Assembly (NCBI RefSeq): GCF_000299035.1
Contig: NZ_JH921518.1
Location: 220,429-284,428, forward strand
Direction of reading: 5' to 3'
Length of the DNA: 64,000 nt
From: Bacillus bingmayongensis
Lineage (GTDB): Bacteria; Bacillota; Bacilli; Bacillales; Bacillaceae_G
The notes beneath the pieces are model-generated. The model was not told where the DNA came from and ran no database searches. It saw only the letters and a list, made by a program, of their open reading frames with translations. This document shows positions 9,541-18,828 of the stretch, piece after piece. The translations under genes were made by a program, and so were the position numbers. Positions within the stretch are counted from its first letter, which is position 1, and every line of letters starts with the position of its first letter.

Positions 9541-10578
9541 TTATACAAATCGAATTTCTGCTACCGGATAATAGTTTCTAATAATATTCAAATAATCTCT
9601 CCCTTGCTCAGCAAGATATTTACTTCCCCATCTGCTAAAATATCCAATTGGACAAGTTCTTATCCCACTACAATATGGGATTAATAACGGTTCAGTACTA
9701 TAGGGATTTGCAATATATTGGTTATATACCTCATCAACTATACCATCTATTTCTGCAAAAGTATTTTTACCATGATTATAAGATTGATCAAATTGAGCAG
9801 AACTACTAATTGTAAATCCTCTTACAAAATAATACCCCCTATATATACGGTTCAATGCAAATGATGTCATACAAATAATATTGGCCCTTAGAGCTTCTTT
9901 CGGCCATGTTGGATATATTTCAGAAGCAGCTACATTTTTTATATAATCTTTAAATGACACTCTATATCTCGGAGCTTGTGCATGAGGATCACCATCATGG
10001 ACTATAATAAACTTCGGTATCTTAACATTTACAATCGAAGGAATACAACTAAAATACTGTGGCTGAAATTGCCGTTCTAGAAATTGTTCAGTTAATTTAT
10101 GTTCGGGTATATCAATGATTTTTATAGATTGCTGATTTCCTGTCCGGATAATAGGAGCCATTTCAACTTTTTGTCTAGCTGTAGTATCCGCGAAAATTTG
10201 TACACCTCGAATTACTTTAACCCCATAATTAGGAGCTTCAATAGTTAGAATATATTCAGAATAAGGTTTTGGTCCTAGAGGATCTGAGGCATACTCTTTA
10301 GGGGGCGCTGGTAAAGAAACGACATTCGTTTGACCAATTTCATTCGTTTCAATTGTAGTAATAATATGACCGTTTCCTTCTTGCTTACGAATTGATACTT
10401 TAGCTCCCTTAATTGGCTTTTCCGTATTCATTTCATAAACAGATACAATCAGCTTACCTGTCGAAGCACGATAGAAATACTCTGCACCATGAGTATAATA
10501 TTCTTCATTTAAAAAATTGGGTTTTTGATAAAATGACCTTTTTACTACCTCTTGCTGATACGAATTATATCCAATCAT
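9541..10578 (-). CDS. SpoIID/SleC-like cell-wall protein, short form
   Basis: 345 residues from the ATG at 10578 (GGAGGGG eight bases upstream). The N-terminal part (about 35-130) is a carboxypeptidase-regulatory or Ig-like domain (GAKVSIRKQ ... DPLGPKPYSEYILTIEAPN ... RGVQIFADTTARQ). A SpoIID/LytB-like domain (about 195-340) follows, recognised by VSFKDYIKNVAASEIYPTWP and EALRAN. The combination is known from clostridial SleC-type spore cortex-lytic proteins and related Bacillus proteins, so a role in spore or cell-wall peptidoglycan is likely but unproven. No signal peptide. It is a paralogue of the next gene upstream and lacks that protein's peptidoglycan-binding tail. Confidence 0.75.
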   Translation of the reverse strand: MIGYNSYQQEVVKRSFYQKPNFLNEEYYTHGAEYFYRASTGKLIVSVYEMNTEKPIKGAKVSIRKQEGNGHIITTIETNEIGQTNVVSLPAPPKEYASDPLGPKPYSEYILTIEAPNYGVKVIRGVQIFADTTARQKVEMAPIIRTGNQQSIKIIDIPEHKLTEQFLERQFQPQYFSCIPSIVNVKIPKFIIVHDGDPHAQAPRYRVSFKDYIKNVAASEIYPTWPKEALRANIICMTSFALNRIYRGYYFVRGFTISSSAQFDQSYNHGKNTFAEIDGIVDEVYNQYIANPYSTEPLLIPYCSGIRTCPIGYFSRWGSKYLAEQGRDYLNIIRNYYPVAEIRFV

Positions 10579-10648
10579 CAATAGAACCCCTCCTTCCTGT
10601 ACAACTGTTTTAATTAACCACTCCCTTGCATTTTAATGACCTTAGTAA

Positions 10649-12460
10649 TTAGTAGAAAGGATAATAACCATTTCCATAATAGGGATGTGTGGGATATGTT
10701 GATTTTTGATATGCGGATGTATTAGGGATGCATGGTGTGGAGGATGAATAAATAGACGATGTGTTTGTATACGAAGAAGGCTTGTGTTGATTTCCATTTA
10801 AACTTGTATGTGTTCCATGAACCATCGAATTATTTGTTACGTTAGGTAAAGAAGTTCGTGACTCCCTTACAGAAAACTGCATCTCTTCTAGAACTTTCCA
10901 CAATTCCTTTCTCATCACTCCCGTAATGGTAAAGCCTTTAACTTTCTGAAATTCTTTTACCGATTTATCAGTTCCCATTCCAAAAACCCCATCTACTTCT
11001 CCTACATAAAATCCAAATTTCTTTAATAAAATCTGTAATACTTTAACACTTTCTCCACGGCTACCTATCTGTAGAATCGGGAAAATCCCCGGAAGATTTG
11101 TCACATATACATATATATCAGTAATTTTATTCCAAGTTAGTTCATCCACGACTCCGTTTTCAGGAAGTTTAAAATGTTTTTGAAAACTTTTCACTGCATT
11201 TGTTGTATTCGGATCGAATATTCCATTTACATTTGTTTGAGGAATATCTTTAAACTTTTTCCTTATGTGATATAAATACTTTTGGATCGTACGAACAGCT
11301 TCTTTTTGATCCCCCTCTTTTAAATTAAATCCAGGGAATGGTTTAACAACTTGTATAAATTCAGCTAAACGAATTTCTATTTCCTTATAATAATATTTCA
11401 AAATTTCTATATAATTCATCCCTCGCTCTGCAAGACATGCAGTTCCCCACTGATAGAGCATCCCTGGTCGACTCGCATATGGACACGGAACCTTCTTACC
11501 AGCACGATATTGTGCAAATAACGGTTCAATTTTCCCAGGCTTTGCAATATATTGTTTAAATATTTCTTCCACTACATTATCTGTTTCTTCAAAAGTATTC
11601 CTACCATGAGTATATTTATGATCAAACTGTGTGATACCTGTAATCGTAAATCCTTTCGCTTCATAATATTCTGTGTATATACGGTTTAACGTATAAGACG
11701 TAACACAAAGGGCATTGGCTACAAGTGCTTCCCTTCTCCACGAAGGATATACTTCAGAAGCAAGCACATTTTTTATATAATCTTTAAATTTCACCTTATA
11801 TCTTGGTGCGGGAGCATTAGGATGCCCATCGTGAACAATAACAAATTCAGGTATCAAAACATCATAATCACCATTTCGTCTTGTAGACTGCGGTTGTTGT
11901 TGTTGTTCTTGCTGTGGATATTGCCCAACTAATGTATGTTCAGGAATATCAATTACTTCCACCGATTGACGCCCTTCCGTTTCACTAATAGGTATTAGTT
12001 CCATCGTTTGTTTCGCCGTAACATCGGCAAAGATTTGTGTACCACGAACTATTACTGGTGCATAACCAGCCGCTTCAATCGCTACCGTATATTCAAGGTA
12101 CGGCTTAGGACCTAAAGGGTCTAACGCATGTTCTTTAGAAGGTGCAGGTAAAGCAATTGTAGGTGTCTCACCAAATTCGTCAGTATTTATTGTAATAACA
12201 TTATTTTGTCGCGAAGTCACAATTTGCCCTTCTTCTGTCATTTCATAAATCGATATTTTGGCATCCTTAATAGGTTTTTCTGTGTCCTTTTCATATATTT
12301 TTGCAAATAATTTTCCGCTCGGTTGTCGGTACAACGGTTCATTTATATCATTCATGTCATCAGGTCTATTCACTAATTGTATATTGCCATAAGCTCCTTC
12401 TATAGAAGGGTTTGTTATACTGTTCTCTGAAGAATATTGATGAGAATTATAACCTGTCAA
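10649..12460 (-). CDS. SpoIID/SleC-like protein with two peptidoglycan-binding domains
   Basis: About 603 residues if started at the TTG at 12460, which sits seven bases after AAGGAGAG and gives MTGYNSHQ, matching MIGYNSYQ of the paralogue; the longer ATG start lacks a ribosome binding site. Domains in order: Ig-like regulatory domain (about 50-160), SpoIID-like domain (about 205-375, FKDYIKNVLASEVYPSWRRE), then two PG_binding_1 repeats (FNLKEGDQKEAVRTIQKYL and LQIGSRGESVKVLQILLKKF). The C-terminal tail is rich in Ser, Thr, Tyr and Asn. By analogy with SleC-type proteins, it likely acts on spore cortex peptidoglycan; no hydrolase active site is identified. Confidence 0.78.
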   Translation of the reverse strand: MTGYNSHQYSSENSITNPSIEGAYGNIQLVNRPDDMNDINEPLYRQPSGKLFAKIYEKDTEKPIKDAKISIYEMTEEGQIVTSRQNNVITINTDEFGETPTIALPAPSKEHALDPLGPKPYLEYTVAIEAAGYAPVIVRGTQIFADVTAKQTMELIPISETEGRQSVEVIDIPEHTLVGQYPQQEQQQQPQSTRRNGDYDVLIPEFVIVHDGHPNAPAPRYKVKFKDYIKNVLASEVYPSWRREALVANALCVTSYTLNRIYTEYYEAKGFTITGITQFDHKYTHGRNTFEETDNVVEEIFKQYIAKPGKIEPLFAQYRAGKKVPCPYASRPGMLYQWGTACLAERGMNYIEILKYYYKEIEIRLAEFIQVVKPFPGFNLKEGDQKEAVRTIQKYLYHIRKKFKDIPQTNVNGIFDPNTTNAVKSFQKHFKLPENGVVDELTWNKITDIYVYVTNLPGIFPILQIGSRGESVKVLQILLKKFGFYVGEVDGVFGMGTDKSVKEFQKVKGFTITGVMRKELWKVLEEMQFSVRESRTSLPNVTNNSMVHGTHTSLNGNQHKPSSYTNTSSIYSSSTPCIPNTSAYQKSTYPTHPYYGNGYYPFY

Positions 12461-12595
12461 TTCTACTCTCTCCTTTTTATAAATTTTATTTCTAAACATT
12501 ACTTTAAACACTACACTTCCTCTCTAGTACATGAACAAAGCAGATAAGGGCCTTTATCCATAATACTATGCTCAAGTATATTCTTAGGAAATCGT

Positions 12596-12631
12596 AAAAT
12601 TGCCCATTTTCATATGCAAATAGGCAATTTT
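12596..12631. terminator. Hairpin, possible bidirectional terminator
   Basis: AAAATTGCC / GGCAATTTT stem in the gap between the SleC-like gene and the emfourin gene. The rest of the gap (12461-12945) shows no gene. Confidence 0.5.
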
Positions 12632-12830
12632 ATCTCTTTTGTCAAATACACTCTATAATTTTTAATGTAAATAAATGCAGAAAACTTTAGGTAGCACCAG
12701 TTGAACTATTTCCAAAATACAATAATTGATTTCTATCTCAGTAAAACAAGAAATGCAAAGGTTACAAATCTCGTGTCATTATATAGATAAGAATCTACAC
12801 TTATGTGATAGTAATTAAACAGTTAAAAAC

Positions 12831-12859
12831 AAAAAAGCATACCTGAAGATATGCTTTTT
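12831..12859. terminator. Terminator after emfourin gene
   Basis: AAAAAAGCATA / TATGCTTTTT stem, ~90 nt past the stop of the minus-strand emfourin gene. Confidence 0.75.
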
Positions 12860-12945
12860 AGACAACAAAAGTACTCGAATCATATAGTAGAGCGAGATCA
12901 TCACTCTATTATACACTATCAACTTACATGTTATTTCTTTTTTTG

Positions 12946-13263
12946 TTATCCCTTCATTTTTTCTGCAATAGCCAAATTACGTAAATAATCCAATAAAGGG
13001 CGCACTTCCTGCGGAGCTGTTACATCGGTAAATGAAAAGGATTTTTGCTCCTTTCCATCTTCTATCCTTAGCTGATAAGAAAAAGCATCCGCTCCTTTGG
13101 TTGTAGCAACCCCCGCTTTACTTGATTTAAGACTAAAAAGATTAGCTTGCTTGATTAAATCAAGTAATTTCTTAGCTTTTTCCTTTGGTAACTCGAGTGT
13201 ATCTGTCTGAAAGATTAAGTCGAAGTTGGCGATTCCCCCGTTACAGATAAATTGGATATGCAT
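12946..13263 (-). CDS. Emfourin-type inhibitor of protealysin
   Basis: Small protein of about 105 residues from the ATG at 13263 (MHIQFICNGG); an earlier ATG at 13287 has no ribosome binding site, while GGAGG lies 12 bases before the chosen start. The beginning, with a basic beta strand and GGIANF, and the end, PLLDYLRNLA, fit the protealysin-inhibitor emfourin family. Emfourins are encoded next to protealysin-like M4 proteases and bind their active site. The adjacent upstream gene is exactly such a protease, so the pair forms a bicistron. The identification rests on context as much as on sequence. Confidence 0.78.
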   Translation of the reverse strand: MHIQFICNGGIANFDLIFQTDTLELPKEKAKKLLDLIKQANLFSLKSSKAGVATTKGADAFSYQLRIEDGKEQKSFSFTDVTAPQEVRPLLDYLRNLAIAEKMKG

Positions 13264-13301
13264 ATGAATATTAAGCCTCCAATTCATGATAAAAAATACG
13301 A

Positions 13302-14363
13302 CTAATAAGGTAGTCCAACCGTTTTAAAAGCAGATTCTACTGTTTTGGCAGCCGTTTTAGGAACTTCTCCACTATCAACAAGTTTTTGTGCTGCTTTCAT
13401 TACAATTTGGGCAAATTGATTGAAATTTGTAGTTGCAAATAAGCTTTGTATTGCATTATACCATATCAAAGCTGCTTTCTCTGTTCCAATCTCCATGGAT
13501 ACAAGATAAAACACCTTGTTTGGTATTCCACTATTGATATGGACACCATGGTGATCACGTTCTCCTTGATAATAGTTTTTCATATGATCAGGTTGCATAT
13601 CTTTCCCCATTAGTTTATTGTCAAATGCAGTACCAGGTGCTTTCATTGAACGAAGGGCTTGTCCTTTTAGGGTTGGCCCCATTATATCAGCACCAATTAG
13701 CCAGTCTGCCTCCTGTGCTGTTTGCTTTAAATAAGATTGCTTAATTGCAATTCCAAACACATCCGAAATATGTTCATTCAAAGCCCCAGATTGACCTTCA
13801 TATTCTAATCCGTTAGTAAACTGAGTGATACCATGTGTAAGTTCGTGCCCAATAACATCGAGTGAATTTGCAAAACTAGTAAAAATAACTCCATCTCCAT
13901 CACCAAACACCATTTCATCACCGTCCCAATAGGCATTTTGAAAGTTATGCCCATAGTGAACATTCAGAATAAGATCAAGTCCTTTATCATCGATAGAATT
14001 ACGGTGGAACACATTTTTGAAATAGTCACGCACAACTCCAACATAATCATACGCATGATCAATTACGGTATCCCCACTTGATCTGTCTCCTTCTTTCCTA
14101 ACCTCATTCACCCGAAGTTTTGTCCCACCTTTACAATCGTATACATGACGAGCAGATTCTCCTCGCGGCCCTGTTCCTGCATCAGTTAAGGAAACAACAC
14201 CAGTAATATCATATTCCTTCAAAATTCTGCGTTTTCGAATTTGTCTACTTTTTGCTAAACTGATTCGTGCTGCTTCTACTTCGTTTTGTGCTAAATTCTC
14301 CAGAACATAGTTAGGTACAATAAAACATTGGCAATTCCTATGTGAACAACGTTTTGTATCCAA
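13302..14363 (-). CDS. Protealysin-like M4 metalloprotease
   Basis: About 353 residues; the likely start is TTG at 14363, eight bases behind AAAGGA, since the ATG at 14372 touches the ribosome binding site. There is no signal peptide and no long FTP/PepSY prodomain. Instead, a short ~50-residue propeptide carries the CFIVPNYVLENL motif, whose cysteine can act as a switch in protealysins. Zinc site: HELTH and the downstream Glu in GALNEHISD; the catalytic His region is DHHGVHINSGIPNK. Protealysin-like enzymes are cytoplasmic or non-classically released. It is cotranscribed with its predicted inhibitor emfourin 38 bp downstream. Confidence 0.92.
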   Translation of the reverse strand: MDTKRCSHRNCQCFIVPNYVLENLAQNEVEAARISLAKSRQIRKRRILKEYDITGVVSLTDAGTGPRGESARHVYDCKGGTKLRVNEVRKEGDRSSGDTVIDHAYDYVGVVRDYFKNVFHRNSIDDKGLDLILNVHYGHNFQNAYWDGDEMVFGDGDGVIFTSFANSLDVIGHELTHGITQFTNGLEYEGQSGALNEHISDVFGIAIKQSYLKQTAQEADWLIGADIMGPTLKGQALRSMKAPGTAFDNKLMGKDMQPDHMKNYYQGERDHHGVHINSGIPNKVFYLVSMEIGTEKAALIWYNAIQSLFATTNFNQFAQIVMKAAQKLVDSGEVPKTAAKTVESAFKTVGLPY

Positions 14364-14543
14364 ATTTTCCATCCTTTCATAATACTAGTAAAAAACATCT
14401 TTATTAGCTTGATCTTATTACATGAAGTTTAAACATTTATTTGTAACCCTCTTCAAATACCTTAATCCACTCTTATGTTTGATGCATGTCCATACCTTTC
14501 TCATTAACATAAGAGCATAGTCTAAATATTCTAGCTCGTGTTT

Positions 14544-14609
14544 GAGAGTGCCATATCTTCATAAAACTAATATTTTGAAATATCCCCTGAACAAAATATT
14601 AGCACTCTC
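14544..14609. repeat. Bulged inverted repeat
   Basis: GAGAGTGC (14544-14551) and TAATATTTTG (14568-14577) pair with CAAAATATTA (14592-14601) and GCACTCTC (14602-14609), all perfect, leaving a 16-nt bulge on one side only. It lies between the protease-nuclease gene and the protealysin gene; no U tract follows in the minus direction, so it is not a standard terminator. Confidence 0.5.
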
Positions 14610-14707
14610 TACAGGTTAATTATGAAAATTATATTTACTTCTAGATTAGAAGCGAATCAATCGTAGGCTTCCTAGATGATAATTAACTTTAGTGTTATGT
14701 TCAAAAA

Positions 14708-16510
14708 TTAAAATTGTAGGTCTTCAGCAGTCTCAATAACGTGACCTATTGTAGATTCTAATCGAGCTATTGGATCATGATTTCGTAAATCTCCAAAATC
14801 AAGACCTGTTAAAGATTCAATTTTTGAAATTGGTACTTGATATGTTTTATATTCACCGTAAGCGAATTCCAAATTATCAATAAGATTTTTTTGAGTCTGT
14901 AAATAGGCCATAGCAGATAAACTGTCATCTTCCTTGACAATCACTGCGATTTTCCAGAACTCTGCTGGTATCTGGACTCCTCGATAAACAACGTCATCAC
15001 TCCTAAATATTGGACCAGTAAATACTGTTACTTTAAGTTTAGAGTTTTCAGCATTGTTTAAAATATAATCTTCTAAATCTAGCCAAGTTTTTTGATTTAA
15101 ATTTTTATGTTGCGGAGAACAGTTTGTAAAGTGGAACGTATCCTCATTTGCTTCTTTTGCTACATTTCCCCATACAGGGTCTCGTCTACGTACAAGGTGC
15201 CCTTGATCAATATCATTGCCTTGGTATAACTCTGGACCACACTGGTATTTCTTTTCAATACGTGGCTCGAAATGCCATTTATCTTTCTCACGTTTAATAT
15301 TAATCAGTTGCTTTCCATCAATATTAACTACAGTATAATAAGCTAAACGACGTGATTTACTCATAACAATTGAAAAGTGTGTATAGTTTAATACATTATT
15401 GCTATTCTTTACAGGTGCTATGTCCTGTTCAAGATCAGATCTAAATTTCGGATGAGGAACTTCGTAATGATTGCCAAGAAATTTTGTGTCATAACCAGTT
15501 GATTCCTCATGCCATTCGTAGTTTAATTCCTTAATCAACATCTCTTCAAGTTTATGATCCACAAAATCCCTATCCTTCAACATGTCATCAACTAACTTTT
15601 TCTTATCATCACTTAAACCAGAATATTGCTCCGTGACAAATTTCAAAATACTGCTTATACGAACCCCCTCATTAGATATAAATTTGGTATTATCGTTTGG
15701 ATCTGGAACCCCAGCATGATGAAGGGCAATGACAATCCATTCGTCGTTAAATACAGGCGAGCCAGATGATCCCTCCATCGTATCTGTTGAGTAGTGAATG
15801 TAATCATCAAATATATCCGTAATTTTGTTTTCCCTTATAGCTACAGCTTTAGGTGCACCGGAAGGATGTTGGACTATTGATACATATTCACCAACTAAAG
15901 CTTTCCCTCTTTGGGATAAAAGAGGCAAGAAATCAAAATCACTCAATTTCGTTCCGTCAGCAGATACTTCTTCGATAGCGACTAATGTAAAATCAAGGTC
16001 TACATCAGTAATAAATAAACGCTTAGGTGCAAAACGAAAACTCTTGATCTGGCGCTCTTTTAAGTTTAAATCAAGCTCATAGTTAAATTCTGCGAGACTA
16101 AACAGCGCCCTATCTTCGTTGTCTAAAACATGATTATTTGTAAGTAATAAGGAAGGCGAAACAAGAAATCCCGTACCGTGTCCGAGAACTCTCCCAATAC
16201 TATCGCGGACTTCAATCCTACAAACAGATTTAGCTACATTAAGGCCGGCTTCAAGATAAGAAATAGGAAACAAATCATTTTGACCAATAAGACGCTCTAT
16301 CGCCAGTCCATCCCGAGGATGAATAAGCGCCTTACGAAAGGCAACCCGCTCTGGCGTTTCTACTTCAAGAGGGCTTTTAGTTTCTAGTTCACTAGCGATG
16401 TGTTCACGTTCATTAGATCGTTCGATGTAACGCTGTAGCGCTTCTTGTTGTTGCATAAAAACAAGATTACTATTCAAATTCTGAAATTCATCAAATCGTA
16501 TAATAGACAT
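14708..16510 (-). CDS. Trypsin-like serine protease fused to DNA/RNA non-specific endonuclease
   Basis: 600 residues from the ATG at 16510, chosen because AAGGAGG lies just upstream; an earlier in-frame ATG has no such site. After a helical N-terminus (1-60) and a linker (ERLIGQNDLFPISYLEAGL), residues ~93-270 form a V8/trypsin-like protease with His127 (TNNHVL), Asp173 (DLDFTLVAI) and Ser249 (GSSGSP). Residues ~375-600 are a NUC/EndoG-type nuclease with DQGH (His438; DRGH in the family, so Arg is replaced by Gln) and NLNQKTWLDLE carrying the metal-ligand Asn and Glu. No signal peptide. Protease-nuclease fusions of this kind are known in bacterial conflict contexts; a defence or self-killing role here is inference. 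Confidence 0.88.
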   Translation of the reverse strand: MSIIRFDEFQNLNSNLVFMQQQEALQRYIERSNEREHIASELETKSPLEVETPERVAFRKALIHPRDGLAIERLIGQNDLFPISYLEAGLNVAKSVCRIEVRDSIGRVLGHGTGFLVSPSLLLTNNHVLDNEDRALFSLAEFNYELDLNLKERQIKSFRFAPKRLFITDVDLDFTLVAIEEVSADGTKLSDFDFLPLLSQRGKALVGEYVSIVQHPSGAPKAVAIRENKITDIFDDYIHYSTDTMEGSSGSPVFNDEWIVIALHHAGVPDPNDNTKFISNEGVRISSILKFVTEQYSGLSDDKKKLVDDMLKDRDFVDHKLEEMLIKELNYEWHEESTGYDTKFLGNHYEVPHPKFRSDLEQDIAPVKNSNNVLNYTHFSIVMSKSRRLAYYTVVNIDGKQLINIKREKDKWHFEPRIEKKYQCGPELYQGNDIDQGHLVRRRDPVWGNVAKEANEDTFHFTNCSPQHKNLNQKTWLDLEDYILNNAENSKLKVTVFTGPIFRSDDVVYRGVQIPAEFWKIAVIVKEDDSLSAMAYLQTQKNLIDNLEFAYGEYKTYQVPISKIESLTGLDFGDLRNHDPIARLESTIGHVIETAEDLQF

Positions 16511-16578
16511 GGTTATCCTCCTTAAAATACGCGACAAATCTTTACAACTTCTCACCTCATGTTATATATTTCCTAGTC

Positions 16579-16599
16579 TCAATTGCATTATGCAATTGA
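16579..16599. promoter_or_regulatory. Perfect inverted repeat upstream of protease-nuclease gene
   Basis: TCAATTGCAT-T-ATGCAATTGA, ten-base perfect arms around a single T, centred about 80 bp upstream of the start codon. It looks like a dimeric repressor operator, but the regulator is unknown. Confidence 0.4.
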
Positions 16600-16867
16600 A
16601 TAATACGAATAGCTATCCACTGCGTGCTTATACCAAACAAAAGATTCAAGTATTTTCAAGACAGAATATTTAAAGATAAAAATTTTTTCATTTCTTTTTT
16701 AAGTTGCTATCCGGAATAACAACTATTTAGAAGATATGCAAGATTAATATCCCCCTGTATTCAGTCGATATTACGTGCCCTTATCAGTAATAAATAAAAA
16801 AATTCCTTTTAGTCACTTACTGACGATACAAAAGTTTGACTACCTCAATAACATAAGTAAAACCAAC

Positions 16868-16915
16868 AACTATAGAAATACGAGGTACTATATAGCACCT
16901 CATATTTCTATAGTT
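16868..16915. terminator. Terminator after tandem-repeat gene
   Basis: AACTATAGAAATA / TATTTCTATAGTT stem with inner GAGGT/ACCTC pairing, 48 nt past the stop of the repeat-protein gene. The remainder of the 16.5-16.96 kb gap shows nothing else. Confidence 0.55.
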
Positions 16916-16962
16916 TTATCATTTTACAATCCTATATGGTCCTCAAGCACAGTGTCAGACAT

Positions 16963-17928
16963 TTAATTATATGGGTAGTAACCGTTCACCGACACTAAGC
17001 GGTAACCTTGTGCAACCAACCTATCAAACGTCTGTTGGTACTGAGAAGATGTTAAACCATGCCGCGCTTGCCATTCCGGACCACCACGTTTCTCCCAAAT
17101 TGCCGCGAAACGCCCTATACCATTACTACCATAGCCGCTTACTTGTATCAACCGATAGCCTTGCGCAACCAGTTCGTTGAACGTCCGTTGATATTGCTCT
17201 GCTGTCAAGCCATGCCGCGCTTGCCATTCCGGACCACCACGTTTCTCCCAAATAGCAGCATAACGATCCTCACCATTGTTTGTGTGACCACTAACATGGA
17301 TAAGCCGATAGCCTTGTGCAATCAGTTCATTGAACGTTCGCTGATATTGTTCTGCGGTCAAACCATGTCTCGCTTGCCATTCCGGACCATCACGTTTCTC
17401 CCAAATAGCAGCATAGCGATCTTGCCCCCCACTTCCGTAACCACTCACGCATATTAAACGGTAACCTTGTGCAATCAACCTATCAAACGTCTGCTGGTAC
17501 TGAGAGGACGTTAAACCATGGCGCGCCTGCCATTCTGGACCACTACTTTTTTCCCAGATTGCAGCATAATAATCCTGGCCTTGCACAGTGTAACCGTTTA
17601 TGCAAATCAAGCGATAGCCTTGCGCAACTAGTTCGTTGAACGTTCGCTGATATTGCTCTGCTGTCAAGCCATGTCTCGCTTGCCATTCCGGACCACCACT
17701 TCTTTCCCAAATTGCCGCGTATAGTGCCTTATCCTCCTGACGAAGGTTTTCGTAATAATATTCTCCTTCATATACAGGAAAAGGAGAACCTAGGTGATTA
17801 CGATAATCCTGATAAGGTGAATAAGCATAATAGGTATTCATTGGATAAACTGTCTCAACTCCATAATAGGGAGGATAATACAAGTAAGGATAGGTCCGGT
17901 AATACGGAACATACGTAAAGTAACTCAA
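16963..17928 (-). CDS. Protein of five tandem BTRD1-like repeats
   Basis: About 321 residues from the TTG at 17928, nine bases after AAAGGA; the upstream ATGs lack a ribosome binding site. The N-terminus (first ~75 residues) is rich in Tyr and Pro. Five repeats of ~50 residues follow, each reading YAAIWEK-x2-GPEWQARHGL then QYQ-x-TF, AQGYRL and SGY or NGY. This fits the bacterial tandem repeat domain 1 family, also found fused to hydrolases. Repeats 1, 3 and 4 carry TAEQYQRTFNEL; repeats 2 and 5 carry TSSQYQQTFDRL. No signal peptide or enzyme domain is seen. Function unknown; a binding role is only a guess. Confidence 0.85.
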   Translation of the reverse strand: MSYFTYVPYYRTYPYLYYPPYYGVETVYPMNTYYAYSPYQDYRNHLGSPFPVYEGEYYYENLRQEDKALYAAIWERSGGPEWQARHGLTAEQYQRTFNELVAQGYRLICINGYTVQGQDYYAAIWEKSSGPEWQARHGLTSSQYQQTFDRLIAQGYRLICVSGYGSGGQDRYAAIWEKRDGPEWQARHGLTAEQYQRTFNELIAQGYRLIHVSGHTNNGEDRYAAIWEKRGGPEWQARHGLTAEQYQRTFNELVAQGYRLIQVSGYGSNGIGRFAAIWEKRGGPEWQARHGLTSSQYQQTFDRLVAQGYRLVSVNGYYPYN

Positions 17929-18224
17929 CTCATCACATCCTTTCATCATAAGGATATGATGGTATAACTTGGCTTGTGTCAAAATGGACTCTTATACGAA
18001 AATAATTTGATAAGAAAATAGAACCTAACCTATATTACTTATTCATTCGCAATTTGTGATATCATTTCAAACACCTTATATATTTTTTCCTTTTCCAGTG
18101 CTCCATCACCATCAAGTTACCAGAAACAATTTACCCCAGAACAGAACTTTTATGCACCATTAACCAAAATACTCATTTTATCGTTTATGCTTAACATAAA
18201 ACTTTTCTAAATACATTCATCTTA

Positions 18225-18827
18225 TCAGTTTGCATATTCTTGTTTCACCTGTTGATATTTTTCCCATGTATCAATATCAAAAAATACTTTATCATCTTCA
18301 GACAACAATGAAACTCCATTTATCGTAGGTTGCATAAAAATTGTACGTGCTCCCTGATCTCCTTTTATGGATTGAAAAAACGGAAATGTTTTTTTTGTAA
18401 ATAAAACAGGCGGTTGCCTTATTCCTGTATAACTCGCTGCTACAAAATGAATGTTTTTATTTTGTTCATAACAACCTATTATCTTATTAATAAACTCAGC
18501 TGTAACAAATGGCTGATCCGCCAATAGGACAACCGCTGCATCTACATTCATTTGTTTTGCCATCTCAACACCACACTGAAGAGAATACGATTGTCCTTTA
18601 TCAGCGTTTGGACAAGAAAGAATATGCACATTTTCACGGCACATCCCTTTTAAAATCCACATGGGGTCATTTGTAACAACAATAATATGAGAGAGCCTTG
18701 AAGAAATTGCTGCTTGTAACGCTAAGTTTCCAAGTGGTTGCCTCTGTAGTGGTAAGTACAATTTATGTATTCCAGGCCCCATTCTTCGACTGTTTCCAGC
18801 AGCTAAATATATCCCTGCAATCTTTAT
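18225..18827 (-). CDS. pucB: Molybdenum cofactor nucleotidyltransferase, PucB/MocA type
   Basis: About 200 residues. It is the last gene of the puc operon and probably transfers CMP to molybdopterin for the purine hydroxylase. The NTP-transferase signature LAAGNSRRMG lies upstream of the first ATG (18782), so translation must start earlier. The only position that fits is an ATA at 18827, seven bases behind AAGGAGG and one base past the pucA stop, giving IKIAGIYLAAGNSRRMG. ATA is a very rare start codon; ATT at 18821 is the other option. The acceptor-side motif LLADQPFV is present. Either poor translation or a recent ATG-to-ATA change is implied. Confidence 0.82.
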   Translation of the reverse strand: MKIAGIYLAAGNSRRMGPGIHKLYLPLQRQPLGNLALQAAISSRLSHIIVVTNDPMWILKGMCRENVHILSCPNADKGQSYSLQCGVEMAKQMNVDAAVVLLADQPFVTAEFINKIIGCYEQNKNIHFVAASYTGIRQPPVLFTKKTFPFFQSIKGDQGARTIFMQPTINGVSLLSEDDKVFFDIDTWEKYQQVKQEYAN

Positions 18828-18828
18828 T

